A stretch of DNA of 64,000 bases from contig NZ_JACSQC010000001.1 in NCBI RefSeq assembly GCF_014836875.1, positions 496,001 to 560,000 on the forward strand, given 5' to 3'. Shown piece by piece: positions 25,984-35,291 of this stretch. The first letter of the stretch is position 1. Each line of letters opens with the position of its first letter. Source of the stretch: Arthrobacter pullicola (GTDB lineage: Bacteria > Actinomycetota > Actinomycetes > Actinomycetales > Micrococcaceae). The notes below the pieces were generated by a model. The model did no database searches. It worked only from the letters and a program-made list of their open reading frames with translations, and had not been told where the DNA came from. A program made the translations under genes and the position numbers.

Positions 25984-27252
25984 CTAAGCCGCGCCGCTGA
26001 AAGTCAGGACGAGCAGGGCAATGTTCAGCGTAATGAGCAGGAGCGCGACGACGGCACCCAGGGCAGTGGTCCACCAGCGGTTGCGGTGGATGCCCATGAG
26101 GTCTGCACTGGAGGTCAGCCACAGCAGCGGCACCAGCGCGAAAGGTATGCCGAAGGAGAGCACCACCTGGCTCAGGACCAGGGCCCAGGTCGGATCAATG
26201 CCCGCTGCGAGAATGCCCAGAGCCGGCAGCAGCGTGACCAGCCGGCGCAGCAGCATCGGGATGCGGATCTTGAGCAGGCCCTGCATGATTTCGGCACCGG
26301 CATAGGCGCCCACCGAGGTGGACGCCAGCCCGGAGGCCAGCAGTCCGAGCGCGAAGAGGAACGCGATTCCGCCCCCGAGAGCGCCCTCGATGGCCGCGTG
26401 TGCGCCGTCGAGCGTGTCCGTGCCGTCCACGCCCTGCAGCGAAGTTGCCGCCAGCAGCAGGATGGCCAGGTTCACCGTGCCGGCGACTGCCAGTGCAATG
26501 GTGACGTCCCAGCGGGTGGCCCGGATCAAGGTTGTGGTGGTCATATGCTGCGTCCGTTCCGGGAAACGGTCGCGGGTGAGGGCCGAATGCGCATAGATGG
26601 CATGCGGCATCACTGTCGCACCGAGGATGGAAGCGGCCAGCAGGACGGACTCGGCGCCCTCGAACCGAGGAACCAGTCCCTGCGCCACGGCTCCCGGTTC
26701 CGGTGGAGCGATGAATACCCCGGCCGTGAATCCGATGACGATGATGGCCATCATCGAGACGATCACATACTCAAAACCGCGGTGCCGTCCGCTGCCCTGC
26801 AGGGCCAGGACTGCCATGGACACGGTGCCGGTGATGATGCCGCCGGCCAGCAGCGGCAGATCGAAGAGCAGCCAGAGTGCGACGGCGCCGCCGATCACCT
26901 CAGCCACGTCGGTCGCCATGGCCACCAGTTCGGCCTGCAGCCAGTACAGCCGGCGGCCGGTTGGGGATTTGACCCGCCGGCCCACGAGTTCCGGCAGGCT
27001 CCGCCCGGTGGCGAGCCCCAGTTTGGCGGAGAGGTACTGCACCAGCCAGGCCATGGTGTTGCCTGCGACGACGACCCACACCAGGAGGTAGCCGAACCGT
27101 GCACCGGCGGTCATGTTGCTGGCCACGTTGCCTGGATCCAGGTACGCCACCCCAGCCACCAGCGCCGGGCCGAGCAGCCAGGGCAGGCGGGTTTTTGCCG
27201 CGCCCCGGCCGGGCCGGGAAGCGGTGTCGGAGGGCGCTGCTTTGTGGAGCAT
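25984..27252 (-). CDS. mntH: NRAMP-family divalent metal transporter (MntH)
   Basis: 422 residues from the ATG at 27252. The metal-site motif of helix 1, DPGN, is in AYLDPGNVASN, and helix 6 has the MPHAIYAHS motif; about eleven membrane helices are present. It imports Mn(II) with protons. A longer frame to 27297 runs over the putative operator and is rejected. The upstream motif TTCGGCGTGCCTAA (27275-27288) resembles the palindrome before the metal ABC operon, tying both importers to one regulator. Confidence 0.92.
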   Translation of the reverse strand: MLHKAAPSDTASRPGRGAAKTRLPWLLGPALVAGVAYLDPGNVASNMTAGARFGYLLVWVVVAGNTMAWLVQYLSAKLGLATGRSLPELVGRRVKSPTGRRLYWLQAELVAMATDVAEVIGGAVALWLLFDLPLLAGGIITGTVSMAVLALQGSGRHRGFEYVIVSMMAIIVIGFTAGVFIAPPEPGAVAQGLVPRFEGAESVLLAASILGATVMPHAIYAHSALTRDRFPERTQHMTTTTLIRATRWDVTIALAVAGTVNLAILLLAATSLQGVDGTDTLDGAHAAIEGALGGGIAFLFALGLLASGLASTSVGAYAGAEIMQGLLKIRIPMLLRRLVTLLPALGILAAGIDPTWALVLSQVVLSFGIPFALVPLLWLTSSADLMGIHRNRWWTTALGAVVALLLITLNIALLVLTFSGAA

Positions 27253-27274
27253 ATGGCTAACGTAGCACCGTGAG

Positions 27275-27288
27275 TTCGGCGTGCCTAA
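27275..27288. promoter_or_regulatory. Metal-regulator box upstream of mntH
   Basis: TTCGGCGTGCCTAA differs at two of 14 positions from the core of the perfect palindrome at 16239-16252 and lies 22 bases before the mntH start. This suggests a shared DtxR/MntR-like repressor site. Confidence 0.65.
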
Positions 27289-27379
27289 GAGTTTCACACA
27301 GGAGTGCGCAACATCTTACGGTTTGGTCGCCGCCGTCACTTTTCGGCTGTCTGGCCGCCGCCGGAGGGCCGGGAAAAAG

Positions 27380-27628
27380 TTACCCAGCGGCTTCCGGGCT
27401 GCCGTCCTCCACCACCGGTTCGCAGCGGGTGCGGTGCTGCAGCACGGCCAGCCAGGCCAAGGCGCCGCCCACCGGCAGTAGCAGGATCACCGCGCACCAA
27501 AGCGCCCGTTCTCCGCCGGCTGCCCAGTCCGTGCGGTAGAGGCTGAACAGTGCCCCGGCCGTCAAGGTGAGGACGAGGAGCAGCAGCAGGACGGCTGCTG
27601 GAATCCACATCAGAAACTCAACGGGCAT
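27380..27628 (-). CDS. PLDc_N-like small membrane protein
   Basis: 82 residues from the ATG at 27628 (MPVEFLMWIPAAVLL). Two hydrophobic helices are separated by SLYRTDWAAGGERALWCAVILL, the usual layout of the phospholipase D N-terminal-like (PLDc_N) family, which here lacks any phospholipase domain. Small stand-alone members are common in actinobacteria and uncharacterised. Divergent from the 27830 gene. Confidence 0.65.
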   Translation of the reverse strand: MPVEFLMWIPAAVLLLLLVLTLTAGALFSLYRTDWAAGGERALWCAVILLLPVGGALAWLAVLQHRTRCEPVVEDGSPEAAG

Positions 27629-27829
27629 GATTGACCGGGCACTTTCGACGAAAGAATGGGGAGGGAATCCTGCTGGAACCGGAAGGGCCCGAACCGCTGT
27701 TCGGCCGGCACGGTTCCCAGCGTAGGTTTCCCGTGCCGTGCAGCACATCATCCTTGAAGATGAGTTCGGTGCTGCCTTTGATCATCCCTGCACATGAGAG
27801 GCCGGCAGGGGCACGGCTAGAGTTGAAGA

Positions 27830-28378
27830 ATGTCCGCTCCCGCACCCTCTGCGTTTGCCCGCAGCTTCACTCTTGTTATGACTGCCATCAGCATCCCCAT
27901 GGCCATCGTTATGCCGCTGTGGGTCACTGCCGGACGCATCCTGTTCGGCGTGGAGGGCCAGCTCGTCCCGATCTTTGCCCTGACCGCCGGTCCGGTCCTC
28001 GCCGTCCTGATGCTCACGGCGGCCGTGAAAATCACTGTCCAGGCCAAGGCCCGGCGCCCGTTCGGAGCCCCGCTCAAGACCTCGCTCCTGCTGCTGGGCA
28101 ATTACGTCCTGGCAGGCGCGTTCGGCTTCTTCGTGCCGGACTTCGGCACTCCTGCCAGCGGGTCAGTGCTGTCCGGCCTGGCCGGCGAGGACGTACTGGG
28201 TTATTCGGCGGCCCTGGCCAACCCGTTCGGCATCGCCACGCTGTTCATATCGGTGGTGGTCCTGGTGCGGGCCTTCCGCGACGCTGCGGCTACCCGCCAG
28301 GACCAGGTTTCCGCCACGGTGCTGCCGGTTCCTTGGCCGGAATGGCCGGAGCGCTCTGCCAGGGCAGCTTCCCGGTAA
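27830..28378 (+). CDS. Four-helix membrane protein of unknown function
   Basis: 182 residues with four clear membrane helices, beginning LVMTAISIPMAIVMPLWVTA and ending FGIATLFISVVVLVRAF, and a basic segment (KITVQAKARRPFG) between the second and third. No family recognised. Its 3' end overlaps the oppositely oriented DUF1622 gene by 89 bases, an unusually long convergent overlap; both reading frames keep good membrane-protein composition. Confidence 0.7.
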   Translation: MSAPAPSAFARSFTLVMTAISIPMAIVMPLWVTAGRILFGVEGQLVPIFALTAGPVLAVLMLTAAVKITVQAKARRPFGAPLKTSLLLLGNYVLAGAFGFFVPDFGTPASGSVLSGLAGEDVLGYSAALANPFGIATLFISVVVLVRAFRDAAATRQDQVSATVLPVPWPEWPERSARAASR

Positions 28379-28682
28379 CCTCCAGCTGCAGGGAATAGCT
28401 CAGGAAGGTTCGGATCAGCACAATCACGGCCAGCACACCCAGGGACTCGAAGGTGGGTGTGATGGCCACCGTGCGGATGATGTCCGCGGCGACGAGCAGC
28501 TCCAATCCCAGCAGGATCGCCCGCCCCAGCTGCTGCCGATAGACCTCATAGACACTGGGCCGGTGCTGGAGCAGTCCCGTGCCGGCAATGATGGTCGCCA
28601 CCACCGCACCGGCAACGATCGCTGCCACCCCTGCCAGGTCCACCAGCGCACCGGCTGATTCGATGAGTTCGTGGAAATCCAT
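28290..28682 (-). CDS. DUF1622-like membrane protein
   Basis: 130 residues from the ATG at 28682; a GTG four codons earlier is an alternative. It has three hydrophobic helices, with the central conserved stretch YRQQLGRAILLGLELLVAAD and IIRTVAITPTFESLGVLAVI that marks the DUF1622 family. The C-terminal 25 residues are Pro/Ala-rich and lie in the region shared with the convergent gene. Function unknown. Confidence 0.75.
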   Translation of the reverse strand: MDFHELIESAGALVDLAGVAAIVAGAVVATIIAGTGLLQHRPSVYEVYRQQLGRAILLGLELLVAADIIRTVAITPTFESLGVLAVIVLIRTFLSYSLQLEVTGKLPWQSAPAIPAKEPAAPWRKPGPGG

Positions 28683-28824
28683 GCCTGGACACACCCGCCC
28701 CTTCAGCCCTGGAATGCCGGCGCATCCCGTGTCAGCCCGCTCAGCCCGCTCAGTCCCTCAGTTCGCTCAGTTCCTCAGCCCGCTCAGTCCACTGAGCTCC
28801 AATGCCGGTCCGGCTGTCAATGGC

Positions 28825-29142
28825 CTAGCGTGCCGGAGCCGCCGGTTGGGGTGAAGTGCCGTAGTAGAAGGCAAAGTCGTCATAGGGGTCGCGCCAGGCG
28901 GAATCGTCCCGTGGAATGCGGACGACGGCGGCGGCAGGGACCCAGCGGTTGTGGGCCCGCGCGTCGTCGTCTATCCAGTGCACAAGCACATGCGTGCGGG
29001 TCCAAGCAGCGGCCTTGCCGTCCACCTTCAACTCGTCCGTATGGCAGCGGATGTAGGGTTCCCGCCGGTAGGGTGCGTGGGCAACGCGCGGACCGGCGGC
29101 AGCTGCCTGGGGGTGCGGGGCAGGGCGGGTGGAGGTTCTCAT
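28825..29142 (-). CDS. Small hypothetical protein
   Basis: About 105 residues from the ATG at 29142; an ATG ten codons upstream (29172) is also possible. It has two recognisable blocks, EPYIRCHTDELKVDGKAAAW and HVLVHWIDDDARAHNRWVP, and ends DPYDDFAFYYGTSPQP. It looks soluble and not repetitive, but I know no family. The 140 bases upstream carry no clear promoter. Confidence 0.5.
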   Translation of the reverse strand: MRTSTRPAPHPQAAAAGPRVAHAPYRREPYIRCHTDELKVDGKAAAWTRTHVLVHWIDDDARAHNRWVPAAAVVRIPRDDSAWRDPYDDFAFYYGTSPQPAAPAR

Positions 29143-29282
29143 GCACTCCACTGTCGCTGCCGGCACTGACATTGCTTCCAGCCGGCGGCTGCCGGAAGCG
29201 GCTGCCGGAAGCGGCGGCCGGCTCCGCGCGGCCCGGCCTTCGCCGGAAGGGACACCGGTGGGTCCGTGCCGGACCGGTGCTG

Positions 29283-29747
29283 CTAAGAGGCCAGATCCCG
29301 CCATTTTGCGGCCGCTCGGGTGCCCAGGGCTGTCCCGCTGTCCTTGACTCTGCGCGGAATCATCCGGATAACCGGAGCCAGGTCCGAGCGGGGGAAACGT
29401 GCAGCCTCGGCTGACCGCGGCGGCTGGGCAGGCTGCTCCGGACGGATGACCCGGGCCGGCAGATCTGCCGCGGCAGGTGCCGGGACGGCCGGCTGGCGGT
29501 TCATCAGCAGGTAGGCCAGCGCCACGGGAGCGATCAGCAGGGAGATCAGGGTGACGGTGCCCACCGCATACAGTGCGAGCATCGCGTAGAACGGGCGTTC
29601 GAAGAGGGACGCAACGAATGCAGCGCTGCCGAAAAGCAGCCACAGCCAGAACACCCCAACCAGAATCAGGGCCGTCCGGGCACGGCGGTAGAGCATTACG
29701 GAGCGGCGGCGTGGTGAAGGCACGCGCGCCTGAGACTCACTGCTCAA
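29283..29747 (-). CDS. Two-helix membrane protein of unknown function
   Basis: 154 residues: an Arg-rich N-terminus, two membrane helices (TALILVGVFWLWLLFGSAAF and a second at about residues 58-80) and a long Pro/Ala/Arg-rich cytoplasmic tail. No family recognised. Divergent from the MFS gene. Confidence 0.6.
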   Translation of the reverse strand: MSSESQARVPSPRRRSVMLYRRARTALILVGVFWLWLLFGSAAFVASLFERPFYAMLALYAVGTVTLISLLIAPVALAYLLMNRQPAVPAPAAADLPARVIRPEQPAQPPRSAEAARFPRSDLAPVIRMIPRRVKDSGTALGTRAAAKWRDLAS

Positions 29748-29872
29748 TTGGAACTCCCCAGCTCAGCGGGCCCGGTGATGGTGGACCCTAAGGCTGATAT
29801 TAGTCCTTTTTGGTCCGTAACACTGGCATACACAGGCCACAATGGTGTGTGTCGTTCCAGGAAGGGAAAATC

Positions 29873-31192
29873 TTGCGCTCCACCCCGGGCCCCGGCCTGC
29901 TTTTTGTACTGGTATGTGCCATGGGTGCCGGTCCGGTCATGAACTACGGACTGTCAGCGACGAGCACCCTGATCATGGCTGACCTGGGGATCAGCGAGGC
30001 CCAGTTCGGGCTGCTGGCGGCCACCTGCTTCTGCAGCGCGGCGTTGTCCTCCATGTCCCTGGGCCGGCTCAGCGACCGCATCAGCGCCCGCTCCCAGCTG
30101 CTGATCATCTTCGGCGGCACGGCACTGGCCCTGGTGTTTATGGCGCTCTCGGGAAATTATCTCTGGCTGCTGGCCGCCGTCCTGTTCTCCGGGCCGGCGC
30201 AGGCTATTTCCAATCCCACCACCAACCGGATCATCATCCACTCCGTGGAGCCCGCCAAACGCCCCGGTTGGATGGGCATCAAGCAATCCGGTGTGCAGGC
30301 AAGCCAGCTCTTTTCCAGCCTGTTCTTCCCGGCGGCCGCACTGTTCGCCGGGTGGCGCGGTGCCGCCGTCGGCGCTGCTGCCGTGCTGGGCCTGCTGCTG
30401 CTCTACTCCTGGAACCGCCTGCCCAAGGAGCCGCGCCAACCGGCTGCGGACAAAGCCAGCCGCGCACCGGTGAACCGCAGGTTCCCCGCGCCGGTTTGGC
30501 TGCTCGCCGCCTTCGCCCTGTTCTCCGGGGCGGGTATGCAGGCCACCAACGTCTATCTGCCGCTGTTTGCCCAGCGGGAGCTTGGCTTCTCCCTGCTGCT
30601 GGCCGGAGCCACCGCGGCCGCGGCCGGCGTCGTCGGCGTGGCATCGCGCGTGCTGTGGGGCCGGCGGATGGCCGAAGGCGTCCGTGCCTCCAGCCTGCTG
30701 CTGGTCCTGGCCGCCGGGGCCATCTGCGGTGCGGGACTGCTCCTGGCTGCCGGAGAGACAGGCGTGCCCGCGCTGCTGTGGGCCGGGGTGCTGTTCCACG
30801 GTGCCTCTGTCCTGGGTGTCAACGTGGTGGTGATGGCCGGGGTCCTCCGGGAAGTGCCCAAGCAGCGGGTTGGTGCCGCCTCCGGTGCAGTCTCGCTGGG
30901 TATGTATGCGGGCTTTGCGCTTGGCCCCCTGGCCATGGGACTGCTGCTGGAGTTCTCCGGCGGATTCCTGGACGGCTGGCTGTTCATTGGCGGCGCCTAC
31001 CTGCTGTGCATCGCCACCGGGCTGGGATACCGCCGGCTGGAGTCGCGCGGCGCGGAGGGAACGTCGGCAGATGAAAGTCCGGCTCACAGTTCCCGCACAG
31101 GAACGAACAAGGATGCCGAAAGCCGCCTGGGGGATGATCGGAACGGCGCCACGGGCGCAGCTGCGCCCGGCCGGCCGCACCCGGGTGGCTAA
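29873..31192 (+). CDS. MFS transporter
   Basis: 439 residues from a TTG at 29873 with an AGGAAGGG site seven bases upstream; an earlier GTG (29810) would add a non-hydrophobic leader and is less likely. Twelve membrane helices, with the MFS loop motif GRLSDRISARSQ between helices 2 and 3 and a long central loop. It resembles the cyanate/nitrate-type or drug-type major facilitator families, without a specific match. The tail after residue 400 is hydrophilic. It precedes the two-component system by 46 bases. Confidence 0.82.
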   Translation: MRSTPGPGLLFVLVCAMGAGPVMNYGLSATSTLIMADLGISEAQFGLLAATCFCSAALSSMSLGRLSDRISARSQLLIIFGGTALALVFMALSGNYLWLLAAVLFSGPAQAISNPTTNRIIIHSVEPAKRPGWMGIKQSGVQASQLFSSLFFPAAALFAGWRGAAVGAAAVLGLLLLYSWNRLPKEPRQPAADKASRAPVNRRFPAPVWLLAAFALFSGAGMQATNVYLPLFAQRELGFSLLLAGATAAAAGVVGVASRVLWGRRMAEGVRASSLLLVLAAGAICGAGLLLAAGETGVPALLWAGVLFHGASVLGVNVVVMAGVLREVPKQRVGAASGAVSLGMYAGFALGPLAMGLLLEFSGGFLDGWLFIGGAYLLCIATGLGYRRLESRGAEGTSADESPAHSSRTGTNKDAESRLGDDRNGATGAAAPGRPHPGG

Positions 31193-31238
31193 GCTGTCCC
31201 CCAAAGCTGGTTCCCGCGGACCCGATGGAAAGGCTTAC

Positions 31239-31982
31239 ATGACCGAGGCCCCGAACAACTTCGCAGCCAACCTGCCCAAGCTTATGCACCCGGACGGCAC
31301 CCCCATCCGGGCCCTGGTGGTTGACGACGAACCCAACCTCGCTGACCTGATCAGCATGGGCCTGCGGATGACCGGCTGGGAGGTTGCCACCGTCGGAGAC
31401 GGACGTTCCGCCGTCGCGAAGGCACGCGAGTTCCGTCCGGACGTCCTGGTCCTGGACGTGATGCTCCCGGAATTCGACGGCGTTGAGGCGCTCGGTAAGA
31501 TCCGCAGCTTCGACCCGGACGTTCCGGCCCTCTTCCTGACGGCCAAAGACGCTGTGGAGGACAGGATTGCGGGCCTGGCGGCCGGCGGCGACGATTACGT
31601 AACCAAGCCGTTCAGCATGCAGGAGGTTCTGCTGCGCCTGCACCGGCTGGTCCAGCGCTCCGGAGCCGCCTCAGCGGACACCTCTGAACTCGTGGTGGGA
31701 GACCTGGTGCTCAACCTGGATACCCGGGAAGTCACCCGGGGCGGGGAGGAGATCCAGCTGACGGCCACCCAGTTCGAACTGCTGCGTTTCCTGATGGAGA
31801 ATCCCCGCCGCGTGGTCAGCAAGACGCAGATCCTGGACCGGGTCTGGGACTACGACTTCGGCGGGCAGGCGAACATCGTGGAACTGTACATCTCCTACCT
31901 GCGCAAGAAGATCGACGTCGACCGTCCGCCGATGATCCATACCGTCCGCGGAGCCGGATACGTGCTTAAACCGGCCACATGA
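31239..31982 (+). CDS. OmpR/PhoB-family response regulator
   Basis: 247 residues. The receiver domain has the acidic pair VVDDE, phospho-acceptor Asp73 (LVLDVMLPEFDG), Thr in FLTAKD and Lys in VTKPFS. The C-terminal winged helix includes LTATQFELLRFLMENPRRVV and VELYISYLRKKID. Start ATG 31239 behind GGAAAGG. It overlaps the histidine kinase start by ATGA at 31979, so the pair forms one signalling unit. The trigger is unknown. Confidence 0.92.
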   Translation: MTEAPNNFAANLPKLMHPDGTPIRALVVDDEPNLADLISMGLRMTGWEVATVGDGRSAVAKAREFRPDVLVLDVMLPEFDGVEALGKIRSFDPDVPALFLTAKDAVEDRIAGLAAGGDDYVTKPFSMQEVLLRLHRLVQRSGAASADTSELVVGDLVLNLDTREVTRGGEEIQLTATQFELLRFLMENPRRVVSKTQILDRVWDYDFGGQANIVELYISYLRKKIDVDRPPMIHTVRGAGYVLKPAT

Positions 31983-33571
31983 GCGGTTCGGGAGGCAGTC
32001 CGGGACAGGGACAGGGGCCGGGGCAGGCAGTGCCGCGGGCCGCTGCCGGGTCACATAGTGCACCCGGGTCGCAGCCCGGGCAGCCGCGCTGGCAGCGGTG
32101 GCTGGAGGGCTGGCGGCTGCGAAGCAAGCTCCTGGCCGCCACGCTGGCACTGCTGCTCCTCACCTGCCTGACCATCGGCTTCTTCAGCCACGCCGTCATG
32201 AACGTCTACCTGACCCGGCAGCTGGACCAGACGCTGATCGGGGCCTCCGACCGGGCAGTTGGTTTCCAGTTCCCGCACGGCAGGTTCCCCGACCCGGACC
32301 GGGATCCTCTCGATGCCCCGGGCCAGGGGCGGATCGGGATGCTGGGCGCCCGGGTCACGGACGGTGCCGTGGTCGGCGCCGCGGTTGTGCAGCCGGACGG
32401 TTCGCGGGCTCCGCTGCTGGAATCCGACCTGGATATCATCGCGGCGGTGCCGCCGGTCCGCGAGCCGGTCACCCGTACGCTTTCGGTGGGTGAGTACCGG
32501 CTCGTGGCGCAGCCTCAGGCGGGGACGATTGGAACCGTGGTGGTCTCCGGGCTTCCGCTCGCGGAAAAGAACAACACTCTCTTCTCGCTCGGCCTGACCA
32601 TTGCCGGGGTTTCGGCAGTGGGCCTGGCCGTCACCGGGGTGCTCAGCTATCTGATTATCCGGCGTGCGCTGCGTCCCCTGGAAAAGGTCTCCGCGCTCGC
32701 CACCCAGGTGGCCACCATGCCGCTGGAATCGGGCGACGTCGACCTGCCGGAGCGGGTGCCGGAGGAGCTGACGCACCCGGCCACGGAGGTTGGCAGTGTG
32801 GGGCTGGCGGTCAACCGGATGCTGGACAACGTCTCCCATGCCCTGGCGGTGCGCCAGCGCAGCGAAACGCAGGTCCGGCAGTTCGTCGCCGACGCCAGCC
32901 ACGAGCTGCGGACGCCGCTGACCTCCATCCGCGGTTACACCGAAATGGTGCGTCTCACGGAGGATCTCAGTGCCAACGGCCAGCAGTCGCTGGGGCGGGT
33001 GGAAGCCGAGTCCCGCCGCATGACCGGACTGGTGGAGGACCTGCTGCTGCTCGCCCGCCTGGATGAAGGCCGCGGGGAGGTCCGCGAGGAAGTGGACCTG
33101 ACCCAGCTGGTGATTGAATCGGTCAGCGACGCCCGGGTGGCGGCGCAGGACCACAACTGGACCATTTCCCTGCCGGAAGAGCCCGTGATTGTGCAGGGAG
33201 ACCCCGGCCAGCTGCGGCAGGTCCTGATCAACCTTCTGACCAACGGCAGCCGGCACACCGATCCGGGGACAACCATCAGTACCCGGCTGGCTCCGGCGGA
33301 CGGGGGAGGGGCGGTGATTACCGTGGCCGATAACGGTCCCGGCATCCCGGCTCCCTTCCAGGAGCACATCTTTTCCCGCTTCACCCGGGCCGATGCCGCC
33401 CGCAGCGGGCGGGCCGCATCCTCCGGCCTGGGGCTGGCGATCGTGGCTGCGATCGTCAGCGCTCATCAGGGAAGCATTCACCTGGAAAGCGAGCCGGGCC
33501 GCACGGTCTTCACCGTCCGGCTGCCGGCAGGCAACGTGCCGAACCGGGGTCCGTCCAGCCCGCCGCAGTAA
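31979..33571 (+). CDS. Sensor histidine kinase
   Basis: 530 residues. A Gly/Gln/Pro-rich cytoplasmic lead of 40 residues, a first membrane helix (LAATLALLLLTCLTIGFFS), an extracytoplasmic sensor of about 130 residues, a second helix, a HAMP linker, then the phospho-acceptor box ASHELRTPLTSIRGY and an ATPase domain with N-box NLLTNGSRH and GPGIP and GLGLAI blocks. It is coupled to the response regulator by overlap. Sensor domain not recognised. Confidence 0.92.
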   Translation: MSGSGGSPGQGQGPGQAVPRAAAGSHSAPGSQPGQPRWQRWLEGWRLRSKLLAATLALLLLTCLTIGFFSHAVMNVYLTRQLDQTLIGASDRAVGFQFPHGRFPDPDRDPLDAPGQGRIGMLGARVTDGAVVGAAVVQPDGSRAPLLESDLDIIAAVPPVREPVTRTLSVGEYRLVAQPQAGTIGTVVVSGLPLAEKNNTLFSLGLTIAGVSAVGLAVTGVLSYLIIRRALRPLEKVSALATQVATMPLESGDVDLPERVPEELTHPATEVGSVGLAVNRMLDNVSHALAVRQRSETQVRQFVADASHELRTPLTSIRGYTEMVRLTEDLSANGQQSLGRVEAESRRMTGLVEDLLLLARLDEGRGEVREEVDLTQLVIESVSDARVAAQDHNWTISLPEEPVIVQGDPGQLRQVLINLLTNGSRHTDPGTTISTRLAPADGGGAVITVADNGPGIPAPFQEHIFSRFTRADAARSGRAASSGLGLAIVAAIVSAHQGSIHLESEPGRTVFTVRLPAGNVPNRGPSSPPQ

Positions 33572-33619
33572 CACCCGGCGGCCCGGGATCCTGGCTCCCG
33601 GTTTCCGGGGCTCCCCGAA

Positions 33620-35095
33620 CTACCCGGCGGTGTCCGGGGCCGGAGCAGCCGGTCCCGGGGTTGTGTGCCGCGGACTGTCCGGATTCAGCAGCGAGTGCCG
33701 GCGCCCGTAGAACCAGTACAGGGCCATCCCGATCAGCAGCCAGATCCCGAACCGGACCCAGGTCTCCCAGTGCAGCTGCAGCATCAGGAATCCGGAGGCC
33801 AGGACGCCGAACGCCGGCACCCAGGGCATCAGCGGAAGCCGGAATTCCCTCGGCGCGTCCGGCTGGGTGCGGCGCAGCACAATCACCGCGATGCACACCA
33901 CCACGAAGGCCGCGAGGATGCCAATATTGGTCAGGTCCGCCACCGCCCGGATCGGGAAGAACCCGGCCAGCAGAGCGGAGGCGCCGCCGGCGATCCAGGT
34001 CACCCGCTGCGGTGTGCCGCGCGAGTCGGTGCCGGCGAACCAGCGCGGCAGCAGCCCGTCGCGGCTCATCGAGAACCAGACCCGGGTAACACCGAGCAGG
34101 AACGTCAGCATCACGGTCAGGATCGAAATGACGGCGAACGCCGAAATCACCGTGGCGATCACCGGCAGCCCCACGCTCTGGAAGGCGGAGGCGAATCCCG
34201 CCGTCGGGCTGATCTCCGAGTAGTTCTGCATGCCGGTGAGGACCAGGGTGGCCAGCACATAGAGCAGCATCGCCACGCCCAGGGAGAGCAGGATGGCCTT
34301 GGGCATGTGCTTCTTGCCATCCGTTGCCTCCTCCGCCGCGGTGCTCATGGCGTCGTAGCCAAAGACGGCGAAGAACACCGTGGCGGCCCCGGTAAAGACC
34401 ACACCGAAGCCGTTGGGCAGGAACGGAGTGTAATTGTCGGTGTTCACAAAGAACACGCCGAGCCCAATGATGAACAGGATTAGCAGGACCTTCAGTGCCA
34501 CGGCCACCAGTTCGAACCGGCCGAAGGTCCTGGTGCCGCGGCTGAGGATGAAGGTGATGAACAGGCAGACGACGACGGCGGGCAGGTTCACCAGGCCGCC
34601 TTCGATAACGTCTCCGGTGCCCTGCATCCAGACCGGAACGTCGACACCGATTCCGGCCATGAACTCAGTGAAATACCCCGAAATACCAATGGCGACGACG
34701 GCGACGATCGCCGTGTACTCCAGCAGCAGGTCCCAGCCGATGAACCAGCCGATGATCTCCCCGAGCGCGACATACCCGTAGGTGTAGGCCGATCCGGCCC
34801 GCGGCACCATCCCGGCGAACTCCGCGTAGGACAGTGCAGCCGCGGCGCTCGCGAGCCCGGCGATGAGGAAGGAGATGACGACGGCGGGTCCAACCCCCTC
34901 CGAGTCCGGCCCGCCGTTGGCTACCAGTCCGGCGAGCGTGAAGATGCCGATTCCGATAATGCCGCCGACGCCGATGGCGGTCAGCTGCCACAGGCCAAGG
35001 CTTTTGAAGAGCTTGGTTCCTTCACCGGCTTCCGCCTCGGTATCTTCGATCGGCTTGCGCCGGAAGACTGAGCGTTCCTTATCTGCCACGGACAT
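33620..35095 (-). CDS. APC-family amino-acid permease
   Basis: 491 residues with about twelve to fourteen membrane helices and the cationic-amino-acid-transporter pattern: ITAIGVGG-like TAIGVGGIIGIGIFTLAG in helix 1, GSAYTYGYVALGE, and VFFAVFGYDAMSTAAEEATD. Such permeases take up basic or neutral amino acids. Start ATG 35095 with AAGGAG upstream. It is convergent with the histidine kinase; no amino-acid enzyme is adjacent. Confidence 0.85.
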   Translation of the reverse strand: MSVADKERSVFRRKPIEDTEAEAGEGTKLFKSLGLWQLTAIGVGGIIGIGIFTLAGLVANGGPDSEGVGPAVVISFLIAGLASAAAALSYAEFAGMVPRAGSAYTYGYVALGEIIGWFIGWDLLLEYTAIVAVVAIGISGYFTEFMAGIGVDVPVWMQGTGDVIEGGLVNLPAVVVCLFITFILSRGTRTFGRFELVAVALKVLLILFIIGLGVFFVNTDNYTPFLPNGFGVVFTGAATVFFAVFGYDAMSTAAEEATDGKKHMPKAILLSLGVAMLLYVLATLVLTGMQNYSEISPTAGFASAFQSVGLPVIATVISAFAVISILTVMLTFLLGVTRVWFSMSRDGLLPRWFAGTDSRGTPQRVTWIAGGASALLAGFFPIRAVADLTNIGILAAFVVVCIAVIVLRRTQPDAPREFRLPLMPWVPAFGVLASGFLMLQLHWETWVRFGIWLLIGMALYWFYGRRHSLLNPDSPRHTTPGPAAPAPDTAG

Positions 35096-35291
35096 ATTGG
35101 CTCCTTGACCGGCTGGGGGTGCGTCTGTGCAGTATCAACCGTGGTGTGCGGCTTTTGTAACCCCCGGCAGCCGGTTTTGCGGCGGGGGAGGCGGGAATCC
35201 GGAGTGCCGGTGCGGGGTCACCGGGAAGGCCGCCTGCGGGAAATTACCTCCGCGTGATCGTAGAGGATGTTGGAAATAGTAGGCTTCCGCT

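Noticed and set aside
25978-27273. 431-residue plus-strand open frame over the NRAMP gene
   Set aside because: Mirror of mntH; Gln/His/Arg-rich, no domain, no ribosome site.
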